64,000 bases of DNA from an uncultured Thiodictyon sp. (GTDB lineage Bacteria > Pseudomonadota > Gammaproteobacteria > Chromatiales > Chromatiaceae). The translations under genes and the position numbers were made by a program. Below the pieces are notes generated by a model. It saw only the letters and a program-made list of their open reading frames with translations. It was not told the DNA's origin and did no database searches. This document shows positions 1-7,521 of the stretch, piece by piece. The DNA lies in assembly GCA_903837595.1 (NCBI GenBank), contig CAILVI010000556.1, forward strand, positions 38,823 to 102,822, in the 5' to 3' direction. The number at the start of each line of letters is the position of its first letter. Position 1 is the stretch's first letter.

Positions 1-2301
1 CACCTGGAGAGCCTGAACGACGTAGTGGGCCAGATCACCGGGGTGCGGGTGCGCGAGACGGTGCCGGATCGCGTCTTCGACCTGGCGGACGAGGTGACCC
101 TGGTCGACCTGCCGCCGGACGAGCTGTTGCAGCGCCTCCAGGAGGGAAAGGTCTATCTCCCCGATCAGGCGGCGCGGGCGGCCGACCACTTCTTTCGTAA
201 GGGGAACCTGCTGGCGCTGCGCGAACTGGCACTGCGCCGGACCGCCGACCGGGTCGATGTGCAGATGCGCGACTATCGCGCCGATCAGTCCATCAGTCAG
301 GTCTGGCAGGCCAAGGAGCGGCTGATGGTCTGTGTCGGCCCCGATCCCGGTGCGGAACGCCTGGTGCGCAGCGCCGCCCGGCTCGCCGCCGGCCTGCACG
401 CGGACTGGCTGGCGGTCTATGTGGAGACCCCGCGGCTCCAGCGCCTGCCCGCGGCCCAGCGTGAGGGGATACTCAAGACCCTGAAACTGGCCCAGGACCT
501 GGGCGCGGAGGGCGTCTCACTCTCCGGGGTCGACCTGGTCCAGACGCTGCTTGCCTATGCGCGCGGGCGCAACGTCTCCAAACTGGTGGTCGGCCGCTCG
601 GGCCAGCCGCTGCTGCGTCGGCTGCTGCGGCCGAGCCCGGCGGACCGGCTCGTAAGCCAAAAAGATATGGACGTCTATATCGTGGGGGACGAGGACGCGC
701 CGGGTGATCAGGAGCCCCCGCTGGCGGTCCTGGGTTTGGGGCCGTCTGGTCACCGGTTCGAGCCCCGGCGCTACCTGTGGGCCGTCGCCATCTGCGTTGT
801 GACCACCGGGGCCGCGGCGGCGCTGACGCAGGTCTTCGACCTGGCCAACGTGATCATGCTCTATCTGCTGGGGGTGGTGCTGGTCGCGATCCGCTGGGGC
901 CGCGGGCCGGGCGTCCTCGCCTCGGTGCTCAGCGTGGTCGCCTTCGATTTCTTCTTCGTCTCCCCACACTTTTCACTGACGGTGGCGGACACCCAGTACC
1001 TGTTCACCTTCGCGCTCATGTTGGTGGTGGCGCTGACCATCAGCCACCTCACCGCCAGCTTGCGCTTCCAGGCGCGCGTGTCGGGGCACCGGGAGCGGCG
1101 TGCCCAGGCACTGTTCGAGGCGGGACGCGCACTCTCATCGGCGCTGACCGCGGGTCAGATCGTGCAGGATGGGAGCCAGCGTCTGGCCAGCGTCTTTCAG
1201 TCGCGGGTGCTGATCCTGCTGCCGGACAGTCAGGACCGCATCCACCCGCCGCTGGTGGCCGGGGGCAGCGACCCGCTGGAGGAGGCATTCGCGCGCGAGA
1301 TCGATCTCGGTATTGCCCAATGGGTCTATGACCACGAAGGGCCCGCCGGACTGGGTACCGACACCCTGCCCGCCAACCCCCACCTGTATCTGCCCCTGCG
1401 GGCGCCGATGCGCACCCGCGGCGTCCTGGCGGTCGCGCCCGCCGATGCCGACGCCATTTTTCAGCCCGAGCAGCGCCGGCTGCTGGAGACCTTCGCCGCC
1501 CAAATCGCCCTGGCCCTGGAGCGTGTCCACTATGTCGAAGTGGCCCAGGACGCGGTGGTCAGCATGGAGGCGGAGCGTCTGCGCAACTCACTGCTGGCCG
1601 CCATCTCGCATGACCTGCGCACGCCCCTGACCGGCCTGATGGGGCTCGCGGACACCCTGGCCGCCGCGCCGGACCCGGGCACGCGCGACCTGGCCCGGGC
1701 CATCCATGAGGAGGCGCTGCGCCTGACCGCCCTGGTCACGAACCTGCTGGACATGGCGCGGCTGCAATCCGGCGGGGTGACCTTGAAGCGGGAGTGGCTG
1801 CCGATCGAGGAGGTGGTGGGCAGTGCCCTGCGCGCCAACGCCGCCTTGCTGGCCGGTATCGAGGTGGCAACCCAGATCCCGGCGGACCTGCCCTTGGTCT
1901 CCTGCGATGCGGTGCTGATGGAGCGGGTCTTGAGCAACCTGCTGGACAATGCGGCCAAGTACAGCCCGCCGGGTGGTGTGATCCGCGTCGCCGCGACGGT
2001 TGCGGGTCCGTGGCTCCGCGTGCAGGTTACGGACGCCGGCCCGGGGTTACCGCCAGGTCAGCAGGAGCGCGTCTTCGACAAGTTCACCCGCGGCGAACGC
2101 GAGAGTGTGCGGCCCGGCGTCGGGCTCGGGCTCGCGATTTGTCGGGCGATTGTTGAGGTCCATGGCGGGACCATCCGCGCGGCCAACGGCCCGCACGGGG
2201 GCGCCGAGTTCAGCTTCAGCTTGCCGCTGGGCGTTGCGCCGCAGATTGCGGGGGCCGACCTGGAGTCTGAGTACGCGCTGACAGGCCGGTCTGATGGATG
2301 A
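1..2301 (+). CDS. kdpD: KdpD, osmosensitive K+ sensor histidine kinase (5' end outside window)
   Basis: This is the C-terminal ~766 residues of KdpD, the membrane kinase that controls high-affinity potassium uptake through KdpE. The frame is open from base 1 and begins HLESLNDVV, a KdpD N-domain motif, so the GTG at 25 is not the start; the Walker-type N-terminus lies upstream. Visible in order are the end of the KdpD sensor domain (~1-95), a Usp-like domain (~108-220), a DUF4118 block of four hydrophobic helices (~255-355), a GAF-like region (~370-505), a HisKA box (SHDLRTPLTG) and an HATPase domain (LLDNAAKYSPPGG, DAGPGLPPG, GVGLGLAI). It overlaps kdpE by 8 bases, so the two are translationally coupled. 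kdpFABC is presumably to the left, which is inference. Confidence 0.96.
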   Translation, partial: HLESLNDVVGQITGVRVRETVPDRVFDLADEVTLVDLPPDELLQRLQEGKVYLPDQAARAADHFFRKGNLLALRELALRRTADRVDVQMRDYRADQSISQVWQAKERLMVCVGPDPGAERLVRSAARLAAGLHADWLAVYVETPRLQRLPAAQREGILKTLKLAQDLGAEGVSLSGVDLVQTLLAYARGRNVSKLVVGRSGQPLLRRLLRPSPADRLVSQKDMDVYIVGDEDAPGDQEPPLAVLGLGPSGHRFEPRRYLWAVAICVVTTGAAAALTQVFDLANVIMLYLLGVVLVAIRWGRGPGVLASVLSVVAFDFFFVSPHFSLTVADTQYLFTFALMLVVALTISHLTASLRFQARVSGHRERRAQALFEAGRALSSALTAGQIVQDGSQRLASVFQSRVLILLPDSQDRIHPPLVAGGSDPLEEAFAREIDLGIAQWVYDHEGPAGLGTDTLPANPHLYLPLRAPMRTRGVLAVAPADADAIFQPEQRRLLETFAAQIALALERVHYVEVAQDAVVSMEAERLRNSLLAAISHDLRTPLTGLMGLADTLAAAPDPGTRDLARAIHEEALRLTALVTNLLDMARLQSGGVTLKREWLPIEEVVGSALRANAALLAGIEVATQIPADLPLVSCDAVLMERVLSNLLDNAAKYSPPGGVIRVAATVAGPWLRVQVTDAGPGLPPGQQERVFDKFTRGERESVRPGVGLGLAICRAIVEVHGGTIRAANGPHGGAEFSFSLPLGVAPQIAGADLESEYALTGRSDG

Positions 2302-2992
2302 CAGAGCGCGCGTCTGCGTCGTGGTGATCGAGGACGACCCGCAAATCCGGCGTTTTCTGCGCACCGCACTGGGCGCCGAGGGGATGACGGTGTGCGAGTG
2401 CGCCACCGGCCACGCGGGTTTGCTGGAGGTTAGCGCGCGCCAGCCGGACCTGGTGATCCTCGACCTGGGCCTGCCGGACCTGGAGGGGATCGAGGTGATT
2501 CGGGGGGTGCGGGGGTGGAGTGGGGTACCCATCCTGGTGCTGTCCGCGCGCACCCAGGAGACCGAGAAGGTGGCCGCCCTGGACGCGGGTGCGGACGACT
2601 ATCTGACCAAGCCCTTTGGTGTCGCCGAACTCCTGGCCCGGCTGCGTGCCCATCTGCGGCGCCGCGACCTCCCGCGGGAGGGGGCTGATCCGCAGTGTCG
2701 GTTCGGTCAGGTCTGTATCGATTTTGCCGCGCGCATCGTCACCCGCGGCGGCGAGCCGGTCCACCTCACCCCCATCGAATACCGACTGCTGACGGTCCTG
2801 GCGCGCAACCCCGGCAAGGTGCTGACCCAGCGTGCACTGTTACGCGAGGTCTGGGGGCCGGGTCATAGCCAGGACGGCCACTACTTGCGGATCTATATGG
2901 CCAATCTGCGCCGCAAGTTGGAGCTGGACCCGGCGCGGCCGGCGCACCTGATCACGGAGACCGGGGTCGGTTATCGGCTGGTGACTGGCTAG
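2294..2992 (+). CDS. kdpE: KdpE, OmpR-family response regulator
   Basis: This is the DNA-binding response regulator paired with KdpD, which activates kdpFABC when K+ is low. The 232-residue protein has a receiver domain with the acidic pocket E13/D14/D15, phosphoacceptor D57 (VILDLGLPD), a Ser in the LSAR motif and Lys in DDYLTKPFG. A C-terminal winged helix (~130-230) carries LTPIEYRLL and the typical NLRRKLE recognition region. Length and layout match KdpE. The start overlaps the kdpD stop. Nothing is broken. Confidence 0.96.
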   Translation: MDDRARVCVVVIEDDPQIRRFLRTALGAEGMTVCECATGHAGLLEVSARQPDLVILDLGLPDLEGIEVIRGVRGWSGVPILVLSARTQETEKVAALDAGADDYLTKPFGVAELLARLRAHLRRRDLPREGADPQCRFGQVCIDFAARIVTRGGEPVHLTPIEYRLLTVLARNPGKVLTQRALLREVWGPGHSQDGHYLRIYMANLRRKLELDPARPAHLITETGVGYRLVTG

Positions 2993-2999
2993 GCAGCGA

Positions 3000-3440
3000 T
3001 CATTTGATCCAATCGATCAGATTCATCAGCGGGTCTTCGCCGCTCTCCGGCCCGATGACGCGGCCGCGCACGCTCTCGCCCGCCTTCACCACCGACTCCG
3101 GGTTGCCGGTGATCAGCGGGTGCCACCGCGGCAGCGGCCGGCCCTCGGTCAAGCGGCGGTAGGCGCAGGTGGTGGGCAGCCACTTCGGGGGATCGAGCTC
3201 CGCCGTGGTCAGGGTGATACAGTCCAGCACCTGTCGCGCGCGGTTGGGGTAGTCCCGGCAGCGGCAGGTGTCGATGTCCAGCAGGGTACAGGCCACCCGC
3301 GAGTAGATGATCGCCCCGGTGTCCTCCTCCTCGAACTTCTCCAGACAGCACTTGCCGCAGCCGTCGCACAGCGACTCCCACTGCTCAGTGGTCATCTGCG
3401 TCAGCGGGGTGGTTTCCCAGAAGGGGGCGTCTTGGCTCAT
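3000..3440 (-). CDS. YcgN/UPF0260 family cysteine-cluster protein
   Basis: This small soluble protein (146 aa from the chosen ATG) has the conserved cysteine cluster of the YcgN (UPF0260) family: CDGCGKCC near the N-terminus, then CTLLDIDTCRCRDYPNR, a later single Cys (TTCAYRRL) and the WHPLITG motif. Such clusters probably bind zinc or an iron-sulfur centre, but the family has no proven function. I chose the ATG before SQDAPFWE because the 11 residues upstream (proline-rich) do not look like family sequence. It converges on kdpE with only 7 bases between. Confidence 0.85.
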   Translation of the reverse strand: MSQDAPFWETTPLTQMTTEQWESLCDGCGKCCLEKFEEEDTGAIIYSRVACTLLDIDTCRCRDYPNRARQVLDCITLTTAELDPPKWLPTTCAYRRLTEGRPLPRWHPLITGNPESVVKAGESVRGRVIGPESGEDPLMNLIDWIK

Positions 3441-3531
3441 CGGTGGCGGTCTCGGTGCGGGCTGGCCGCCCATCTTGCCCGAGTCGCGGCAGGAATTGAA
3501 CCGCTTGCGGCCCGGTGCGGGCGGCCGGCGC

Positions 3532-4500
3532 TCAATAATATTGCCTGATGTACCCGTAGGCCTTGTCGAACAATTCCTTGTCGCTGTGGAGCTTGTACTT
3601 GAACAGAGCCCCCCGCAGCGCCTTCTTCACCTCGCGCTCGCCGGCGCTGGTCTGTTGCCAGCCGGGGAAGCGCACGACGCGCACGATCTGGTCGATGTCG
3701 TCCACCACGCGCTCCACGACCACCGGGCCACCCAGGCCGCGGTCCACACCGGGGAAATAGGCCAGGCACCGTTGCATGGCCCCGGGCAACTGCGCCTTGA
3801 GCGCCGCGATATTGCTGACGACGCGCTGGAAGCCGGCCTCGTCGAACATCAGCGCCTTGGCCACGTCGTCGAACACGCCCAGATAGTCGACGATCAGCCC
3901 GTGCGTCTTGGTGCCGCCATACGGGCGGTTGGTGCGGCAGATCGCCTGCAGCAGGGTGTGATCGCGCAGCGGCTTATCCAGATACTGCGCCTGCAGGATC
4001 GGCGCATCGAAGCCGGTCAGCAGCTTGGCCGTGACGATCAGGATCTTGAGCGGGTCCTGCGGATCGCGGAAGCGCTCCAGCAGCGCCGCCTCCGTGTCGC
4101 GGTCACGCCGGTAGGGCTGATAGCGCGCATCCTCCTTGTCCTTGCCCGCCACCGAGATGACGACGGTGCTGGCATCCACGCCTAGGTGCTCATCCAGCGC
4201 CTCCTTGTAGAGCAGGCAGCACTCCTGGTCGAAGGTCACGACCATCCCCTTGAAGCCGTTGGGTTCCACCGTGCCGCGGTAATGCTTGGCGATGTCCGCG
4301 CAGATGGCCGCGATCCGCTTCGGTGCCTTGACCAGCACGGCCATCCGCGAGGCGGCCTTGCCCAGCGTGTCCCGGTCGAGATCGGACAGGGTATCGGTGA
4401 GTGTGGCGAAGGCCTGATCGAGCGCCTCCTTGGCGATATGCAGATCCAGGCGCCGCGGCTCAAAGTGCAGCGGCAGGGTGGCGCCGTCGCGCATCGAGGT
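3532..4500 (-). pseudogene. hsdR remnant: C-terminal part of type I restriction enzyme R subunit
   Basis: About 320 residues match the second helicase (RecA2) lobe and C-terminal region of HsdR. Motif-like strings include MVVTFDQECCLLY, LIVTAKLLTGFDAP (motif V-like) and LLQAICRTNRPY (motif VI-like), followed by the helical tail. Intact HsdR is about 1000 residues. The nuclease domain and first helicase lobe with Walker A/DEAD are absent, and the protein-like sequence stops exactly where a palindromic repeat block begins (4508). It therefore cannot cut DNA. It belongs with the hsdM remnant at 6378-7244; the gap between them is filled with other genes and repeats. No hsdS was found. Confidence 0.85.
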
Positions 4501-4507
4501 CTTTCTG

Positions 4508-4611
4508 GCTCCCACGCTCCTGCGTGGGAGCAAGAGCGGGCGCTCTGCGTCCAGCAGTCAGACCGGACGCAGAGCGTCCGCACGGCATTCCCACGTTGGA
4601 GCGTGGGAATG
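4508..4611. repeat. Triple-hairpin palindromic repeat block at the hsdR break
   Basis: Three adjacent inverted repeats are visible. They are a perfect 10-bp stem at 4508-4531, an 11-bp stem (4542-4552 with 4565-4575) and a 10-bp stem (4586-4595 with 4602-4611). The outer hairpins both use a CCCACG/CGTGGG core, as in REP-like elements scattered through many proteobacterial genomes. A weaker related palindrome lies at 32183-32204. The block marks the exact end of the hsdR homology. Confidence 0.8.
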
Positions 4612-4640
4612 AGAAACGAGAAAATCCCCGTCTTATGCCA

Positions 4641-5261
4641 TCAGGGCGCGCAGTTCACGATCAGCTCATCGCTGAACTGCCCCACCTCGTCATCGCCGAT
4701 CACATGAATGGCCGTATAGCGGCGCAATTCCGGCTTGCCGGGTTCCTTCAGCGGGCGCTTGTCGATATAGGGGGAGTGACTGCGCCGGGCCAGGAAGACA
4801 TACTTCTTGGTGGCTTCGTCGAACTCGTAAATGTTGACGCCATCGGTGTGTTGCTTGGGGAACTCGATGATCACCTCCCCGTCGGTCTGGTCGGTGCCGG
4901 TCAGGCTCGGCTTGAGGGCGGTCGGATCGATCACCTTATCGGCGCCGATGATCCCGAGCAGGCCGCCCAGTGCCTCGGTATAGCCGGGGCTGGCCTTGGC
5001 CTGCCGGCTCACGCCGCGGCTGATGTCGATGACCTCGTGGGCGCTGGCCTTTTTCGCCTCGCTCGCGTGGCGCGCCGCCGCCTGGGCCTGGACGTGGGCT
5101 AAGGTGTTGGCGCGCAGCTTGTCGATGCCCGCCTTGAGTGTGGCCAAGGTGGCCTCAGCGATGCCGAGTTCGGCGCAGTGCGCCAGCGCCTGGTTATAGA
5201 GGTTTTCCAGCCAGGGTAGAAGGTCGTTATCGGCGATGGGAACATAATCGGACCTGGGCAT
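4641..5261 (-). CDS. Hypothetical protein, function unknown
   Basis: This 206-residue soluble protein is not recognised with confidence. It starts PRSDYVPIADNDLLPWLENLYNQ-like (acidic and helical), has an Ala/Lys-rich helical stretch around 50-85, and a C-terminal beta-rich half with YEFDEATKKYVFLARRSHSPY and a final ...VIGDDEVGQFSDELIV. I recall similar small proteins with an N-terminal helix bundle and a fibronectin-like C-terminus in scattered genomes, but no function is known to me. Start: the ATG at 5261 has AGGAG 8 bases upstream, better than the ATG at 5291. It sits inside the decayed type I locus and may have arrived with the repeats. Confidence 0.7.
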   Translation of the reverse strand: MPRSDYVPIADNDLLPWLENLYNQALAHCAELGIAEATLATLKAGIDKLRANTLAHVQAQAAARHASEAKKASAHEVIDISRGVSRQAKASPGYTEALGGLLGIIGADKVIDPTALKPSLTGTDQTDGEVIIEFPKQHTDGVNIYEFDEATKKYVFLARRSHSPYIDKRPLKEPGKPELRRYTAIHVIGDDEVGQFSDELIVNCAP

Positions 5262-5372
5262 GGTGGTGCTCCTGTCATGTGGATCAGTCACTGCAACCTA
5301 AGCCTGCCGACCGGGGTGGCCCCCGTCGGCCGATCGGGGCGCCGGGCTTGGCCGGTTCAACCCCTATCAGTG

Positions 5373-5384
5373 GCTTAGCATAGA
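5373..5384 (-). promoter_or_regulatory. Candidate -10 region (TATGCT) upstream of the 4641-5261 gene
   Basis: Read on the minus strand, the 12-base string TCTATGCTAAGC occurs here and again at 9825-9836 upstream of the truncated PAS gene. TATGCT is four of six to a sigma-70 -10 box and lies about 115 bases before the start codon. The -35 region is poor, so this is a candidate only. Confidence 0.3.
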
Positions 5385-5499
5385 TCCCCTGACGGGATTT
5401 TGGAAGACTTGCGCATGCCACTGTCCGGTCCGGGCGGCATCTTCAGCGGCCAGGGCGCGCCGCCTGCCGGCGATTGCTCCGCGACTTGCCGATACCGGC

Positions 5500-5751
5500 C
5501 CCCGGGCTTCCAACTTGAAGCCCTGGTTTGCCCAGTTGGCGCCTCGGTTTCCCCACTTTGAGCCCTGGTTACCCGACTTAGGCCGATCCTTGGACGGGTT
5601 CGGTCCAAGGTCAGGATGCTTGGGCCCAAGATTGGAAGACGTGAGCCCAAGGTCGGGAGAGTCGGGCCAAAGGTTCCGCGACGCGGGTCAAAGGTGGTAT
5701 GGCTCGGGCCGAATACCGGGAGGCGTGGGCCCCAGGCGGCATCGCATATTC
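5500..5751. repeat. 21-bp degenerate tandem repeat, about 12 units
   Basis: Twelve consecutive units of exactly 21 bp run from about 5500 to 5751. Each begins near CCAAGGT or CCCTGGTT and most end in a TCGGGC/TTGGGC-like string. Examples are the units at 5605-5625, 5626-5646, 5647-5667, 5668-5688 and 5689-5709. Because 21 is a multiple of three, one plus-strand frame reads as a seven-residue repeat (for example FGPRSGC, LGPRLED, VSPRSGE). That frame has no convincing start signal and I do not call a gene. Units differ by roughly a third to a half of their bases, so the array is old or under relaxed constraint. Confidence 0.85.
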
Positions 5752-5814
5752 CCCCGGCCGATAAAGATCACTCCGCGGTCGTGGCACCGCTCCAGAGACT
5801 GGGCAAGTATCCCC

Positions 5815-5902
5815 GTAGGATGGGTTGAGCGCAGCGAAACCCATCGTTTGCGCTTAGGTCAAGCGTCGATTGCTGGGTTTCGCTGCGCTCTACCCAGCCT
5901 AC
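5815..5902. repeat. Palindromic REP/MITE-like element (GTAGG...CCTAC)
   Basis: An 88-bp imperfect inverted repeat begins GTAGGATGGGTTGAGCGCAG and ends with the near reverse complement, CTGCGCTCTACCCAGCCTAC. Each arm also contains an internal GCAGCGAAACCCA-type palindrome. Elements of this type are dispersed widely in bacterial genomes and give spurious VERSET-like translations. It contains no gene. Confidence 0.8.
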
Positions 5903-5921
5903 AGAGAGTGTGCGGATGTCC

Positions 5922-6019
5922 ACTGGAGGTCGAGGCTTCAGCCGGTCCGGCGTGCAGGCGTCACTGATTGCTCTTAAGCGTGTCGGAAACCGCCACCGGC
6001 TGAAGCCTCGACCTCCAGT
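5922..6019. repeat. 98-bp element with perfect 25-bp terminal inverted repeats
   Basis: The arm at 5922-5946 and the arm at 5995-6019 are exact reverse complements over 25 bases (core GAGGTCGAGGCTTCAGCC), separated by 48 bases. The layout suggests a small non-autonomous element or a large REP unit. It lies directly after the element at 5815-5902. There is no coding content. Confidence 0.85.
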
Positions 6020-6071
6020 TGCAGCGAGACCATCGCTGGCTGGAATGATGCTCGCGGTCAAAAAGCATTTT

Positions 6072-6359
6072 TCAACAAGCCGCGTAGCGCCGCACATCCA
6101 AGTCCGCCGCCAGCAAGGGCTGAGACTGGACTACCGTGCCCTTCAGATGCGCCGTTTCCAGATGGGCATCGATCGCCGCATCGTCGGCCCATTCCTCGAC
6201 AAAGGTGAAATCGGTCGGGTCGGCCGTGTTGGTGAGCAATTCATAGCGCAGGCAGCCCGCCTCCCGGCGGGTGGGCGCCAGCAGGCCCAGCAAAAGGGTA
6301 CGCAGTTCGCCCACGCACTCCGGGCGGGCGACGAAACGGGCAACGATGTGAACGGTCAT
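6072..6359 (-). CDS. ABM-domain protein, putative quinol monooxygenase (YgiN-like)
   Basis: This 95-residue single-domain protein is of the antibiotic-biosynthesis-monooxygenase type. Visible family features are an N-terminal strand (TVHIVARFVARP), the helix, a GCLRYELL strand, FTFVEEWADDAAIDAHLET, and the closing half that normally forms the dimeric ferredoxin-like barrel. Members oxidise quinols or act as heme-degrading or detoxifying enzymes; the substrate here is unknown. GGAG lies 9-10 bases before the ATG. It sits between two decayed restriction-modification fragments. Confidence 0.8.
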   Translation of the reverse strand: MTVHIVARFVARPECVGELRTLLLGLLAPTRREAGCLRYELLTNTADPTDFTFVEEWADDAAIDAHLETAHLKGTVVQSQPLLAADLDVRRYAAC

Positions 6360-6377
6360 GAATGGAACTCCGGAAGG

Positions 6378-7244
6378 TCATTGTTGGAAAGGGCGAAAGA
6401 GAAATCCCGCCTCGCGACACCGTTCCAATGCGGCCTTGAAGTCGGCAACGGCCTGCGCCAGCGGCGGGATGTCGCGCCCGATCGGCGGCAGCACATAGCG
6501 CGAGATGTTGACGCCGGCGAAGGCACGCCCCCAGGGGTCGTCCTCCCAGACCTCACGGCCCCACTTTTCCAGCGAAAAGGGCGGATTGGCCAGCACGATA
6601 TCGAAAGTGGCGAGCCCGCCGGTGCTGGGGTCGGTGAACACCGGGCTGCGGAGCGTATCGCCGCGTTCGATCTAGGGGACCTCGATCATCAGGCGCACGA
6701 CACTGCGCGGGGTGTAGAACTCGCCGGCCTTCTTCTTGGTGGCGTCGGCAAAGGTCTTGATCAGATATTCGTAGGCGTCGCCGATGATGTCGTTACGCAC
6801 CCGCTGGTTGCCGAGCGGCAGGGCTGAGAAATGCTCGATCAGGTCCTTGAGCAGGGCGTCCGGCAGCCGGTCCTTGTTGGTCCACTGGCCGTCGTCAAAG
6901 ACGCCGTAGAGGTGCGCCTGATTGACGCGCTCGATGCCGCGCATGGCGTTGGCGATGGCGGCGCCGACATTGGCCGGCGCCTCGCGCACCGCGTCCCAGT
7001 GGCAGCCCTCCGGCACCTGGAAGCGGTGTTCATCGCCGAAGTCCTCGCCGTAGGTCTGCACCATCTGGGCGTGCTCTTCGTCCCAGCAGTCGCAGATGCG
7101 CTTGAAAAACAACAGCGGCAGGATGTAGCTCTTCCAGTCGGTGCGATCCAGCGGGCTGCCGCGCAGGGTGTTGGCGGCGCCCCACAGATGCGACTCGAGC
7201 TGCTGGAGGCTGACCTGCGGGGGTAGGGCGGTGTTCTGCTGCAT
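6378..7244 (-). pseudogene. hsdM remnant: type I DNA methyltransferase subunit with in-frame stop and deletions
   Basis: The first ~190 codons are a good HsdM N-terminus (helical domain, KSYILPLLFFKRICD) and reach GEFYTPRSVVRLM, just before SAM motif I. A TAG at 6672-6674 then interrupts. The same frame continues as IERGDTL...FDIVLANPPFSLEKWG (catalytic motif IV, NPPF). The DPACGTGG motif I stretch that should lie between is missing, about 75-80 residues. A second jump follows from the post-NPPF region (GRAFAGV) to NISRYVLPP, normally near the C-terminus. The product cannot bind SAM normally. Its partner hsdR is also broken. Confidence 0.88.
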
Positions 7245-7521
7245 CCGGGGTTAGGGTCTGCCGTGTGGGCGGGTGGTGCCGAGGTTCGGTCACTTTGTCA
7301 CATCGAGTCGACCACTGCCAGTACTGAACGCGCACGCTATGTTGCCTTCTGGTGAGCCGATCGGCGATGAGATCCGGCTCACCGACACATCCATCGAGCT
7401 GACCGTTAGCTGACAATCCCGCTCAGGTCTTGTCCAACTATCTGCTCTTAGGCTGTCTTCCCAAAGATCGCGATCAAGCGCGGCATGCTCACCCCGAACA
7501 GAGCGTCAGGAGGATCAGTCA

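Noticed and set aside
3307-4185. 292-codon plus-strand frame opposite the hsdR remnant
   Set aside because: The minus strand clearly encodes helicase motifs; the plus frame has no domain and no ribosome site.
5500-5751. CRISPR array
   Set aside because: Units are contiguous 21-bp degenerate repeats with no spacers, and no cas genes are near.
5515-5967. 150-codon plus-strand frame through the tandem repeat as a real gene
   Set aside because: It runs through both the 21-bp array and an unrelated palindromic element, and lacks a convincing ribosome site. The array is reported as a repeat instead.
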